DNA from: Bdellovibrionales bacterium
GTDB taxonomy: Bacteria > Bdellovibrionota > Bdellovibrionia > Bdellovibrionales > UBA1609
Assembly (NCBI GenBank): GCA_020628165.1
Contig: JAHDFM010000009.1
Span: 35,623 to 96,589 of the forward strand
Direction of reading: 5' to 3'
DNA length: 60,967 bases
Each line of letters starts with the position of its first letter. Position 1 is the stretch's first letter. Positions 17,424 to 26,416 of this stretch are shown here, one piece after another. The notes under the pieces are model-generated. The model was not told the DNA's origin and did no database searches. It worked only from the letters and a program-made list of their open reading frames with translations. Both the position numbers and the translations under genes were made by a program.

Positions 17424-18871
17424 AATGTTTTCCCTCGTTTTTTGTTACAAAAACCAATAGAGGCATTGTATTTGTCAATTTCATCTAACCAGACTTCGCC
17501 GTCATCAGGAAATACGAGAACCTCTCTTGAGTTCGGGCGGCTAAAGCCACTGGCTTTTTTAATGTCTTTTTTAATGTGCAACTGCTGAATGATTTCCGCT
17601 TCGATGAGATGCATTTTTTTGGTGATGTTTGAAATGGTTTTTAAATCTTTACTAGCTAAATAAGCAATGCGCTCAGTGATCTGACGATCGTAGTAAGGGA
17701 TTTTTTTATCGGCTGTATTTCGGCTGCGCTCAATGATCTCGCCGTTCACACCGAACTGTCTCATTTTAACGAGGTCATTGACAAGAGCGTTTTTTGTGTT
17801 GAAGTATTTGATTAAGAATTTATCGGTGTAAATGTTTGTTGGTAAAAGCTCAATGTTGGACCCAAGGTTCTCCCATGAGAAAGACTGTTTATTACTAAGA
17901 AGAGTACGAAGTTGTTGAGTCATTTGATGTCCAGCAAGTTTTTTAAGGGATCTTGCGCGGGGAATGAATGTTTTTTTGTAATTGGTGACAGTTTTAAAAG
18001 ACGAGATGTAATCACAATTCTGCTCTTGGTTAAAAGCAGTGAGCATGTAAGGTTCAGCACCTGCAAACGGAGCTAAAACTGGTGTGAATAAACTCTTTAA
18101 TTTGGCAAGTCCAAGCCCAGGCTTTCCCATAACCGTGTAAGTGTAGGCTTGTTCTTCTAACGAAATGGCCCAGTAGTCTGATTTTTTAGAAACCCTTTGA
18201 TAGCTGCGGATCGCTTGTTGATGACGCTTCAATTGAAATTGCAAACGCCCACGAGCTAAGTGAACTTGATTTTTATTCACAGTTTTTGAATTGCTGGGGA
18301 TTTTATTTAAATAAGCAAGACCTTTATTAGCTTTGCCAAAAATTCCGTTCCATAAGCCTAATTGAAAATGATGCCAGTCGGTCATGATTAAAGAGTTGTA
18401 ATTTGTGCGCTCAAGCTTCTTTAACTGGCCTATGTTTTTAGGTTTATAGTGTGGGAATAAAAAACCATTGTAATTGCCAATGAAGGGAAACACTGATGAC
18501 CATTTGCTAGTGACTTTGGTGTTTAAAAGCTTCCAAATAGGGTGTTGAATAGGGGCACTATCTGACCACATTTTTTTTAGGGTGACATTGATTTTTTTGG
18601 GGTGTTTTAAAGCAAACAACTGTTGCATGCCAGTAAGCTCAATGCCAGAGTTGAACATAAGTAATGATCTTAATGCATAGCCATCGATAGATTTTTTGTA
18701 ACTGTCAGAAAAAGCATCTTCAAATTGCTTGAGAGCTTGAGGGTAAAGTTTGCTGTTGAGAGCTTGGGCAAATCGTTTTTGAGCCCCATTGTTGTTGGGG
18801 TAAAAACCATGAGCCATATCCATGGTGGAGATAAATATTAAAGATGATAAGACAAGCTTCATTACTAACAT
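17420..18871 (-). CDS. Secreted helical-repeat (TPR-like) protein
   Basis: 483 residues with a signal peptide (about 1-22, MDMAHG). It has repeated helical pairs with TPR-like spacing, such as NSKLYPQALKQFEDAF, KANKGLAYLNKIP and HQQAIRSYQRV. No catalytic motif is visible. It overlaps the VWA gene by four bases and follows the barrel gene after nine bases, so it is a middle member of the operon. In related gliding clusters, periplasmic TPR proteins bridge inner and outer membrane parts; that role here is inferred. Confidence 0.65.
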   Translation of the reverse strand: MLVMKLVLSSLIFISTMDMAHGFYPNNNGAQKRFAQALNSKLYPQALKQFEDAFSDSYKKSIDGYALRSLLMFNSGIELTGMQQLFALKHPKKINVTLKKMWSDSAPIQHPIWKLLNTKVTSKWSSVFPFIGNYNGFLFPHYKPKNIGQLKKLERTNYNSLIMTDWHHFQLGLWNGIFGKANKGLAYLNKIPSNSKTVNKNQVHLARGRLQFQLKRHQQAIRSYQRVSKKSDYWAISLEEQAYTYTVMGKPGLGLAKLKSLFTPVLAPFAGAEPYMLTAFNQEQNCDYISSFKTVTNYKKTFIPRARSLKKLAGHQMTQQLRTLLSNKQSFSWENLGSNIELLPTNIYTDKFLIKYFNTKNALVNDLVKMRQFGVNGEIIERSRNTADKKIPYYDRQITERIAYLASKDLKTISNITKKMHLIEAEIIQQLHIKKDIKKASGFSRPNSREVLVFPDDGEVWLDEIDKYNASIGFCNKKRGKTL

Positions 18872-18880
18872 GAGTTGATC

Positions 18881-19591
18881 CTAAAGTAAAAATCCCAAAG
18901 TGATTCCAGCGTTGACCGTGTTCATTTGACGAGATCCCTCTGGATGATTCAAAGAGTCTTCATATCCTAAGTAGTTCACTTCAATGCGAGCGGTAACGGT
19001 GTTGTTAAACCAAAAACCAGTTCCAAGGCCTGCACTGTATGCAAGTGTATTGCCGCTTTCGAGTAAACTGATCGTGCCTGCACCCACCATGGTGTAAACA
19101 TCAAATTGAACGGTTTTAACGTTAAAGAAATTTAATTTACCGTAAACAGGGTAATAAGCAATGGTTCCTAAAATAGTTTGGTCGGGAGCATCTAAGTAGG
19201 GAACTAAACCTTCGTTGCCGTTTTGTTGATCAAGTTCGGCACGCTCGTGAACACGCAAGCCCTCTTTAGTGAACGAGTTGCTTGATTTGTAGTATCTAGC
19301 ACCTAATGACCAGTTCGGGTTGATGTGAAAATCAATCTGTCCACCGGCATTGATGGTGTCGTAATAAGCGTCACCGCCTGCAACCATGTTTCCGCCAAGA
19401 CTAATTTCAAAACGAGTGTTGCGGTCAACAAGTCTTTTTTGCACAATTCGGTATCTACTTTTAGGGTCTAGCTTTTGAGCGCGTTTGATAAGGGCACGGT
19501 TTGAACCTAGGCTTTCTAAGTCAGAGACTTCGTCAGCAAAAGATAAGTGACTGAGCACCATGCACGAAATGATTAATATTATGATTTTCAT
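18881..19591 (-). CDS. Outer-membrane barrel of the myxobacterial/bdellovibrio type
   Basis: 236 residues with a signal peptide ending SFADE. A short helical lead (ESLGSNRALIKRAQKLD) is followed by an eight-strand-like barrel (RFEISLGGNMVAGG, WSLGARYYKSS, GFWFNNTVTARIEVNYLGY). This layout matches the small outer-membrane barrel family that accompanies gliding or adventurous-motility clusters in myxobacteria and bdellovibrios. Its ATG overlaps the preceding stop, with AGAGG just upstream. It probably anchors the complex in the outer membrane. Confidence 0.7.
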   Translation of the reverse strand: MKIIILIISCMVLSHLSFADEVSDLESLGSNRALIKRAQKLDPKSRYRIVQKRLVDRNTRFEISLGGNMVAGGDAYYDTINAGGQIDFHINPNWSLGARYYKSSNSFTKEGLRVHERAELDQQNGNEGLVPYLDAPDQTILGTIAYYPVYGKLNFFNVKTVQFDVYTMVGAGTISLLESGNTLAYSAGLGTGFWFNNTVTARIEVNYLGYEDSLNHPEGSRQMNTVNAGITLGFLL

Positions 19592-20127
19592 TGATCCTCT
19601 CCCTCATTTGTTTTTTTGATTAAATGCACGACAATGTCTTTTTCGAAGATGCCACAGTTGTCACCAATGCTATTGTTTTCATCTTGCGTGATTCGAAAAG
19701 AAACTGTGATTGTGAATTTAGAATGGTGTGAGCCGTCTTCAAAAACTCCGTCTTGTGGAGTGTAAAGTAACGAATGTGAACCAGATGATTTATTGATTGA
19801 AATGTCGTTCACATCAAAAGGAGTGTTTTCGTTTTCTACAATAGATAAACTGTAGTCAGCACCTGGAACATTTAGTAGGCGAGCCGTGATTGGTGTATTA
19901 GAAGTTGTTTGTTTGCTTTCATCTTTAATTTCTATGACATGAGTTGGTGGTATTTCAAGATCAATCAGTTTAAAACACTGACTGGCATCGCCTTGAGTAA
20001 CGACTTTTTCAGATCTGTCAAACTGAGTATTCTTATGGTTCACTGTCGTATTTCTAGTTGGGTCGCTATCAAATTCGCAAGCGGTTAAGCCGATCCCAAC
20101 TAAAATAGCAATAAAGATTTTTAACAT
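19588..20127 (-). CDS. Periplasmic lipoprotein of the motor operon
   Basis: 179 residues with a lipobox GLTAC at residues 13-17. The remainder is beta-rich and reads like one immunoglobulin-like domain (IEIKDESKQ, PGADYSLSIVEN, KFTITVSFRITQDENN). Two cysteines after the lipobox may form a disulphide. I recognise no named family. GGAG seven bases before the ATG marks a separate ribosome-binding site. A stable hairpin separates it from the AgmX/PglI-like gene, so expression may be adjusted there. Confidence 0.6.
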   Translation of the reverse strand: MLKIFIAILVGIGLTACEFDSDPTRNTTVNHKNTQFDRSEKVVTQGDASQCFKLIDLEIPPTHVIEIKDESKQTTSNTPITARLLNVPGADYSLSIVENENTPFDVNDISINKSSGSHSLLYTPQDGVFEDGSHHSKFTITVSFRITQDENNSIGDNCGIFEKDIVVHLIKKTNEGEDQ

Positions 20128-20142
20128 ACGTTATCTCCAGTA

Positions 20143-20178
20143 AGACTCGGAACTCTAAGGAGCGAGTCTCTTTTTTTT
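20143..20178 (+). terminator. Hairpin inside the operon, terminator on the opposite strand
   Basis: AGACTCG (20143-20149) pairs with CGAGTCT (20163-20169), followed on the plus strand by eight T. Read in the plus direction it is a good intrinsic terminator, though no plus gene precedes it. In the operon mRNA it is an intercistronic stem-loop. Confidence 0.6.
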
Positions 20179-20183
20179 AATTC

Positions 20184-21389
20184 TTACCCGCGATTGATTC
20201 TTTTAAGAACAAAAGGGTAAGAGACCTTTACATTGACATTGCCCACAGGCTTAGGAAACTTCCATGAGCGCAAACGCTTAGCAATGCAAGACTCAACCGT
20301 TCGGTCCTTAAGACTCGAACTAGCAATATTAGCTGCACTTACTATGCCACGACCATTGATGGTGAATTTCATCTTTAATCGCCCACTTAGGCCGGGTTTT
20401 GACTGCAAACCCTTTTCGTAACAGTGCCTTATTTGTCCCTCGTGACGATTTATGACAGCAGCCACTTGAGCGCGGTCAAGGCCCCCTCTCACAAGGGCTT
20501 GTGAGGTGAGGGGTTTGAAGTAGCCACTGCTAGCTCCATTGATCGCCATTTTTCCGTATCCACCACGGCCACCACCTTTGCCTTTTGTGCCGTACCCACC
20601 AGCACCCTGAACTCGCCCACCACGTCCTGTGGGGGCCGCAGTCAATCCTTTTGCATAAATCGAAGTTTGAACCCCGCCAGAGCCACCTTTACCGCCAAGA
20701 CCGGCACCAAAGCTGGTTGAAACCTTATTTAAATTCACGCCGCCCTTTTGTTTTGATTTAGAAAGGGAACCTAACACAGCCAAAGCCCCTTTCGACTTCA
20801 TCGAAACAGCCTGGTTACCGTTTTTGCGTTTGGTTCTTGTCGGGCGTTTTACCAGGTTTCTTCTGCGTGTTTTTTTAGAATTTACTTTTTTTGCAATTCG
20901 TTTTTGCGATTTTGAAGATTTTGTTTTTAAACGTGTGCTCACAGTTTTGATTTTTTGAGCCGTTCTTTTTTGTGGTTTAATAATGACCACTTCTGTCGGT
21001 TTGGTTTTGTTCTCAGGGTTAAATAAAAATCCTAAAGAAAGAATGAACGCTATAACAACTGCATGAGTAAGAGCAGATTTTTTTAACAGATCACTATAAA
21101 GTTTATTATCTTCGCTCTTTAAAGGAACGCTTTTAGATGTGCGCACAACATTTGATGTTAACTTTATGGTTCCAAAATCTTCAATTTTTTTGCCTCTTTC
21201 TGTCAATAGCGTTGTATTGATAGAGGTGATTTTGCGAAATGGGATGCCTTGATCTTTGAGGTCTTGAACAGAAGCTGTGGCGCATATGCGATGCGTGTCC
21301 AGTCTGAGAACAATGTCAAAGTTTTGGGGCATATCGCCAAACACTCTCACTGTTTGACCACTTATATTTTGTAGTACTATTTTTTTCAT
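20184..21389 (-). CDS. AgmX/PglI C-terminal domain protein (TonB-like)
   Basis: 401 residues. An N-terminal domain of about 95 residues precedes one membrane helix (ALTHAVVIAFILSLGFLF). A long Lys/Arg-rich linker and a glycine-rich stretch (about 220-285) follow. The end is an AgmX/PglI-type domain: DRAQVAAVINRHEGQIRHCY, then L-S-G-R-L-K-M-K-F-T-I-N-G-R-G, and W-K-F-P-K-P with VKVSYPF. Like TonB, it probably spans the periplasm and transmits energy from the TolQR motor to outer parts. AAGAGGT (21398-21404), eight bases upstream, selects ATG 21389. Confidence 0.8.
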   Translation of the reverse strand: MKKIVLQNISGQTVRVFGDMPQNFDIVLRLDTHRICATASVQDLKDQGIPFRKITSINTTLLTERGKKIEDFGTIKLTSNVVRTSKSVPLKSEDNKLYSDLLKKSALTHAVVIAFILSLGFLFNPENKTKPTEVVIIKPQKRTAQKIKTVSTRLKTKSSKSQKRIAKKVNSKKTRRRNLVKRPTRTKRKNGNQAVSMKSKGALAVLGSLSKSKQKGGVNLNKVSTSFGAGLGGKGGSGGVQTSIYAKGLTAAPTGRGGRVQGAGGYGTKGKGGGRGGYGKMAINGASSGYFKPLTSQALVRGGLDRAQVAAVINRHEGQIRHCYEKGLQSKPGLSGRLKMKFTINGRGIVSAANIASSSLKDRTVESCIAKRLRSWKFPKPVGNVNVKVSYPFVLKRINRG

Positions 21390-21391
21390 GA

Positions 21392-21640
21392 TCAATACCT
21401 CTTAGATAGATCTTCTAATCTATCTTTGAAATGCTTTCTTAAACCTAGAAGTTCACTTAAACTTTTTTCGTTCTCAACGGTGGCAATGGCCTCTTGTGAG
21501 AACATAAACTTTCCGTTCACGCGGTGATCGCCGAACTTCATGTTTTTTTGCAAATTGGCCGTGTCCATTTTTTTAGGGACATAAGACTTTGCGTAGCAAG
21601 GGACTGAAAATAAAAAGAGTGCTATCATTAGAGTTTTCAT
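21392..21640 (-). CDS. Small secreted helical protein of the motor operon
   Basis: 82 residues. The signal peptide is about 1-17 (VPCYAK). The mature part of about 65 residues is charged and ends in a likely helix (LSELLGLRKHFKDRLEDL). Its first base overlaps the stop of the TPR gene and its stop lies two bases before the AgmX-like start, so it is tightly coupled. No known family is recognised; a small periplasmic subunit or chaperone is possible. Confidence 0.65.
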   Translation of the reverse strand: MKTLMIALFLFSVPCYAKSYVPKKMDTANLQKNMKFGDHRVNGKFMFSQEAIATVENEKSLSELLGLRKHFKDRLEDLSKRY

Positions 21641-24546
21641 CAGTTCACCTTCCTTTTGTTGGAGAGTCGCAACCTTTCAGCAAAGTAAGTGGCGCGAGTT
21701 TCACGCTCCATTTTCTTTTCTAGGCTTACACCTGCGCTCAATACCGCTGGGTTAAAGGGTTGTTTGCGAATTTGGTTATAAACTTGAACGATCTGTTGTT
21801 TGTTCGGCTTAGAAGTAGATCTCGCCTGAGATAAAACACCGCGGTAGTTGTTGCTGGTGTAGCGACTCAGCTCAGTGATTTCTTTGGCGATTAATTTTTG
21901 CACGCTGATTTTAGCTGAGTTATGATCTGTAACGAGGTTCTTGAATAGCTTTTCGTTTCTCCAAAAAACGTTAGCTTTGTTTCTGGCCACTGTGGCTTTT
22001 TTTAAATAAGGATTAGCTTGTTGTTGCAATAAACGCTTGAATTCAGCAATTTGATTGGCTTTTAAGCCACGTGGAGCTTTGAGTTTTAAAATGGTGTTGT
22101 ATAGACGTGTGTACTGGTTGCTGATGAGCTCAAGAGCTATGGTTTGCCCAACCCAGTCTTTGTCGCTGGCTGCATTTTTATAGCTTTTTTCTAGATCATT
22201 GATAAGAGCCAGTCGACGCTTTAATGTCTTCGCTAAAAGGCGATCATTGCGATTGTTGATTTTATGGTTATTGATTTTCGCTTTAATGGCATTGATGTTT
22301 TTGATATTTTCTGTTCTGTGCAGACGTTGGCCAGCAGCCTTCCATTTTAGGAAACTGTTTTTTAATACGCGACTGCGATTTTTAGATGAGGGGCTCAAAG
22401 AGTAAAGCTCTAAAGTTAAATTGCTGTAGAGTTTTTTAGATTTTTTGAGTTTTTTCTCAAACTTTTTGAAAGTGCTCCAAGGGTATTTAGAATTCAACAC
22501 GATTTTAGCTCTAACTTTATTAGAGGCATAAGTTCCCTTTGTTTTCTTAAGAATTTTTTCGTCATATTTTTTAGTACTTAGACCTGCAAGTTCAGCAAGC
22601 ACTGACATACGTATGAGTTGGCTTTTTGAAGCTTTTTTCATTGGGTGTAATTTTTTAAACTTGTTGAGAGCCGTTTTGAAGTTTAACAAAGTCTCATGAT
22701 AGTAGACTTGTTTTTTAAGGCAGTACTCATTATCAGCTTTTGATAAGCCTTTTTCTTTATAAAGCACGTTTGTGGCTTGAAGAGCTTTAGCAATGTCATC
22801 TAATTGGTCTGCAACAACGATGATATTTTTGTAAACCTTTACACGTTCAATTTGGCTGGCGCCAACTAAATTGATGTTTTCAAGCTTTCTAAGGCTACGT
22901 CTTAACTCAGAACGCGAGCTGTTTTTGTTAACTGTGCCTGCAACTATATTGAGACCAGCGTTGCGAGCGATCTTCATAAACTCGGTGCGGTTTTTTCTGT
23001 AAAGGCTAGAATATTTGAGGGAATGCTTTTCAACAGCTGACGGCATTTTAAGAATAGCAAAAGTATCTACACACAAATGAGCCGACTTTAAACCGACATT
23101 TTTGTGACGAGTTTCAGCAAGACGACAGAAGATAGCATTTGCTTCTGAGTATTTTTTCATTTCATATAGGGTTTGAGCCTTTTGGTAGCGAATGTTACTA
23201 GCGTTTTTACCACCAGGTCTTTTGCTTAAGTAGTAGTCGTAAGACTCAAGCTTTAAATTGTTTTGGTTGGTTTTCTCAGCCGATTCAATCTCAGCTAAAA
23301 GAGACCCTTCTTCTAATTTATTTTCACTGATGCGTCTGTAAAAATTGCGAGCCGTTTTGTGATCTTTGCGGTAAGTGGCCGCTTGAGCTGCCCATTGAAG
23401 CATTTCTTTATCCCTAGAAAACAAACTCAAATAAGACGTGTACGCTGAAAGCAATTGCTTACTAGGTTTTGATTTCTCTGTGTTGTTCCAGTTGATGATA
23501 AAATTTCTGAAGTGAATTTTAAGTTCTTTGCAGTCAAAATCATCAGAAGTGACACAACTGTTATTTTTCCAAAGCTGAATGGCTTGTGAGAATTGATTTT
23601 GTGCCGTTGTTAAGTGGCCAATGTTGTAACTTGATTTGGCATAACGGAACAAGGCTTCGATTTTAGCTGTAGGATCTTTGGTCACTTTAGTGATGAGGCC
23701 CCAGATGCGAGCAGTGGACTTGTGTTTGCCAAGTCTTTCAACCTCCTCAGCCAAGGCCTTGAAGTTAGAGATCTGCATGCTCTGTGGAGTTAGATCCAAT
23801 AAGTTATTGATTCTCTGCGGGGTTAAATTGGTGCGGGCATAAAAAATAGTTAAGTCTCTTGAGGCTTGGTTGGCAAAATCAACCATATCGGGATTTGTTT
23901 TTGCTTCTACGATGGCAGATCTTAATGAGGCCTCCATAAGAGCTCGTGCTGTTTTTTCTTGGCCTAAATTGAATTTACACCATGAGATGTAATAGTTAGT
24001 GACACTCACTGGTTGTTTAGTTTGATTCTTTTTAGCGAGTTCAAAGTTTTTGAGTGCTTTTTTATAATTGTCTTTTTTATAGTCCATATAGGCAATGGCA
24101 AGATGTGACTCACCAACAAGTAAACGACTGTAGGTGGGTGTTCCTTTGCGAATAATGCGTTTGTAAAGGTCTGTGGATTTGTGCTCTTGTCCTGTGAGGG
24201 TGTAAAGGTGAGCCAACTGTGTGATGATAGTGCCGTTTTCAAGGCCCAATGATATCACTTTGTTGTAAAGTTTGATGGCTTGCAAGCGGTCTTGTTTTGA
24301 GTTCATGCAGCTTTTGCAGTTTTTTTCAATCTCGTCGAATTCAGCGATGCGAGCTCTTTCAGAGTAAAGATCGGCAAGTCTTTTTGTTGTTGGTAATAAA
24401 GAGGAGTCTTTCTTTCCCATCAAGGAAAGGGCGGTCTCAAGTTTTTTGATCACGAGTGAGTGATTTTCATAACTCATTTTTTCAGCTACGCATGTGACCG
24501 AAAAAAGAACTGCTGAAATGAGTAGAATTACCAAACGTAAGATCAT
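21640..24546 (-). CDS. 968-residue periplasmic TPR scaffold
   Basis: A signal peptide (about 1-21, ending SVTCVAE) precedes an all-helical protein. TPR-like units are clear in the first half, e.g. AIKLYNKVISLGLENGT, HKSTDLYKRIIRKG, DYKKDNYKKALKNFELAKK and TARNFYRRISENKLEEG. The C-terminal about 300 residues are Lys/Asn-rich and helical. Large TPR proteins next to TolQR homologues and AgmX/PglI proteins are typical of Agl/Glt-type gliding complexes, where they act as periplasmic scaffolds. ATG 24546 overlaps the TolR stop (ATGA), with GGAGG nine bases upstream. Confidence 0.75.
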   Translation of the reverse strand: MILRLVILLISAVLFSVTCVAEKMSYENHSLVIKKLETALSLMGKKDSSLLPTTKRLADLYSERARIAEFDEIEKNCKSCMNSKQDRLQAIKLYNKVISLGLENGTIITQLAHLYTLTGQEHKSTDLYKRIIRKGTPTYSRLLVGESHLAIAYMDYKKDNYKKALKNFELAKKNQTKQPVSVTNYYISWCKFNLGQEKTARALMEASLRSAIVEAKTNPDMVDFANQASRDLTIFYARTNLTPQRINNLLDLTPQSMQISNFKALAEEVERLGKHKSTARIWGLITKVTKDPTAKIEALFRYAKSSYNIGHLTTAQNQFSQAIQLWKNNSCVTSDDFDCKELKIHFRNFIINWNNTEKSKPSKQLLSAYTSYLSLFSRDKEMLQWAAQAATYRKDHKTARNFYRRISENKLEEGSLLAEIESAEKTNQNNLKLESYDYYLSKRPGGKNASNIRYQKAQTLYEMKKYSEANAIFCRLAETRHKNVGLKSAHLCVDTFAILKMPSAVEKHSLKYSSLYRKNRTEFMKIARNAGLNIVAGTVNKNSSRSELRRSLRKLENINLVGASQIERVKVYKNIIVVADQLDDIAKALQATNVLYKEKGLSKADNEYCLKKQVYYHETLLNFKTALNKFKKLHPMKKASKSQLIRMSVLAELAGLSTKKYDEKILKKTKGTYASNKVRAKIVLNSKYPWSTFKKFEKKLKKSKKLYSNLTLELYSLSPSSKNRSRVLKNSFLKWKAAGQRLHRTENIKNINAIKAKINNHKINNRNDRLLAKTLKRRLALINDLEKSYKNAASDKDWVGQTIALELISNQYTRLYNTILKLKAPRGLKANQIAEFKRLLQQQANPYLKKATVARNKANVFWRNEKLFKNLVTDHNSAKISVQKLIAKEITELSRYTSNNYRGVLSQARSTSKPNKQQIVQVYNQIRKQPFNPAVLSAGVSLEKKMERETRATYFAERLRLSNKRKVN

Positions 24547-25040
24547 AGCTTCGATCCTCCCTGAGGAGTGACTGCAAATTTGATCTTTTCAAAACCAGAA
24601 GCAGCACTAGAAACTAATATTGGGTTGATCAATGAGAAGGCATCTTTTTTATCGGCTTGAATGATCAGGCTGACTTTTTTGTTTTCACTTTCAAATTGAT
24701 TTTTGAGTTCATGCAGTTTTGCGATCAGTTGATTTTTACTGACCGACTCATCATTGATAAAGTAGCGTTTGTTAGCGATTTTAACCACCACACCTTGTTC
24801 AAGTGTTTGGGTTGATTTGGCTTGTGGTAAGACAATGTCTTTGCTGTTTTTTAAAATTTCTGAAGAAGTACTAGTATTAATGATCAAATAAATCACTAAT
24901 ATAGAAAAGGCGTCTACGAGAGATGTAAGTATCACCGACGCCATGATCGTTTTTTTGGCGCGCGCTCCTTTCGGTCGGACTCTATTGAGGCCAACGAGGG
25001 GTGAGGTCATTTGTGTAGATTTTAAAACACTTTTTTTCAT
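24543..25040 (-). CDS. TolR/ExbD-type motor protein with conserved Asp
   Basis: 165 residues. A basic N-terminus (RPKGARAKKTIMAS) is followed by one membrane helix containing LTSLVDAFSILVIYLI, where Asp43 is the proton-carrying residue of the TolR/ExbD/MotB class. The periplasmic part (about 60-165) has the ExbD layout with VVVKIANKRYFINDESV and VSLIIQADKKDAF. It would form the ion channel with the TolQ-like gene three genes up. AGGA seven bases upstream selects ATG 25040 over an upstream GTG. It is the second TolR-like gene, as in AglRS pairs. Confidence 0.85.
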   Translation of the reverse strand: MKKSVLKSTQMTSPLVGLNRVRPKGARAKKTIMASVILTSLVDAFSILVIYLIINTSTSSEILKNSKDIVLPQAKSTQTLEQGVVVKIANKRYFINDESVSKNQLIAKLHELKNQFESENKKVSLIIQADKKDAFSLINPILVSSAASGFEKIKFAVTPQGGSKL

Positions 25041-25049
25041 GCACACGTC

Positions 25050-25478
25050 CTAAAGGGGGTTAACGCCAACTTCATTGATTTGTTCTTGTTTCAATTCATC
25101 AATCATAGCGATGACTTTGGCATAGTCCGTGTCAGGGCTAGGGCTGATGAGAGCCATGTTTAAATTGTCAATCTTGCCTTTAAGGGCATTAAAATGTTTG
25201 CCGGCATATTTTAACTTAAGAGGTTTTCTTCTGTTGAAGTTGCCTTGCTCACCCTCTAAGTTTTTAACTTGGTAGGTGAGACTGTTGTTGTTTAATTGAA
25301 TCCAAAGTTCTGGCTGCTTTTTAGTTTCAGCCTGGCTTTGACCGCCAACGGCTTGAGATACGTCAACGCTGGCCATGTGGATCCATGCTGTTGTTAAAAG
25401 TAAAAAACAAATCAAAACAGCGAGCAAAGAGATCACAGGCAATAAGTTGAGTTCAAAATTTAAATCTTTATTTGACAT
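25050..25478 (-). CDS. TolR/ExbD-like protein lacking the channel Asp
   Basis: 142 residues. The N-terminus FELNLLPVISLLAVLICF has the family pattern (N-x-x-P-x-x-D-V-x-x-V-L-L-x-F), but the proton-carrying Asp is replaced by Ser17. A single membrane helix and a periplasmic domain follow, with LWIQLNNNSLTYQVKN and the C-terminal LISPSPDTDYAKVIAMIDEL typical of ExbD/TolR. With the Asp-bearing paralogue directly downstream, the two may form a mixed dimer in which only one subunit carries protons. AGGA seven bases upstream supports ATG 25478. Confidence 0.8.
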   Translation of the reverse strand: MSNKDLNFELNLLPVISLLAVLICFLLLTTAWIHMASVDVSQAVGGQSQAETKKQPELWIQLNNNSLTYQVKNLEGEQGNFNRRKPLKLKYAGKHFNALKGKIDNLNMALISPSPDTDYAKVIAMIDELKQEQINEVGVNPL

Positions 25479-25511
25479 CACTTTGTCCTTTTATTGCGAA
25501 GGGTCTCTTAA

Positions 25512-26192
25512 TTAATACTTAGATTTTCTAGGTGTTCTTTTCGGAGTTGATTCATAAGAAAAGCTCAACCAGTTAAATACTTTCAAAGCAGCTTGGTTCA
25601 TGTCTTCTGTGAGTTGATTGGTTTTGTTAGTAAGAACTGCGTACATAACTAGAGCAGGGATTGCCATAATTAAACCGTAAGCCGTCGTGTTCATCGCCAT
25701 TGAAATCCCTTGCGTAAGCATTTCAGACTTTGTAGCAGGGTCGACGTTGGCAACAGATGCAAATGATTTGATAAGACCAACGATGGTTCCAAGAAGTCCT
25801 AAAAGAGTTCCCACGTTACCGAGCATGGCTAAAAAAGGAGTTCTTGTTTCAAGTTTAGAAGTTTCGTTGAGGATGACTTCGTCCATACGGGCTTGAATTT
25901 CTTCTTTACCGCCCATATCGAGAGCTGCTTGAGCTCCGGCTTGGGTGATTGCACCGATAGGGTTCATGAAGCCTGCGCGTTTAGCTTTGTCAACCGTTCT
26001 TTCTAGGTCGCCAGATTTGATTGATTTTTCAAAAGCGTGAGCCATTTGTTTTTGGCTTTGTTTTCTTAGGAAATAGAGCTTAAAAACTCGTTCAGCGATG
26101 ATGGCAAAAGAGATGATTTGCACGATTAAAATAGCCCACATCCATATTCCGCCAGTAGCAAAGGCGTTAGATATACTTGTAATAGTTTCCAC
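25512..26192 (-). CDS. MotA/TolQ/ExbB-type proton channel, first gene of the motor operon
   Basis: 226 residues. A first membrane helix (GGIWMWAILIVQIISFAIIA) is followed by a cytoplasmic loop and the conserved pair of helices, ETRTPFLAMLGNVGTLLGLL with GTIVGLIKSF and then GISMAMNTTAYGLIMAIPAL. These are signatures of the TolQ/ExbB family (AglQ in gliding). It conducts protons with TolR-type partners to drive the downstream envelope complex. The start is GTG 26192, set by AAGGAG at 26200-26205 seven bases upstream; the frame is open further upstream but without a ribosome-binding site. Confidence 0.9.
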   Translation of the reverse strand: METITSISNAFATGGIWMWAILIVQIISFAIIAERVFKLYFLRKQSQKQMAHAFEKSIKSGDLERTVDKAKRAGFMNPIGAITQAGAQAALDMGGKEEIQARMDEVILNETSKLETRTPFLAMLGNVGTLLGLLGTIVGLIKSFASVANVDPATKSEMLTQGISMAMNTTAYGLIMAIPALVMYAVLTNKTNQLTEDMNQAALKVFNWLSFSYESTPKRTPRKSKY

Positions 26193-26366
26193 GAACAGAC
26201 TCCTTGATTCGACCAAAGCCTCTCAATGAAGAGAAGCTTCGATTTTGTTTCAAACTTTCAATGGAGCAAGAGCTGTTCCCGCTAAATCACGCTTAAATTA
26301 GATTTCAGCGGCGAAAACCCTCAAAGTGACAAAAATTGTTTCACACTGTTACAAAACCAGACAAAA

Positions 26367-26407
26367 AAAGTGGTCCGCACCTTCCCAGCGAAACAAAGCA
26401 TTATTTT
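26367..26407 (+). repeat. REP element, divergent copy
   Basis: AAAGTGGTCCGCACC, then AGCGAAACAAAGCATTATTTT. It is the same core as the RAYT-flanking REPs, but with a changed loop. It lies 50 bases upstream of the next copy in the same orientation. Confidence 0.75.
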
Positions 26408-26416
26408 CACGCCTGA

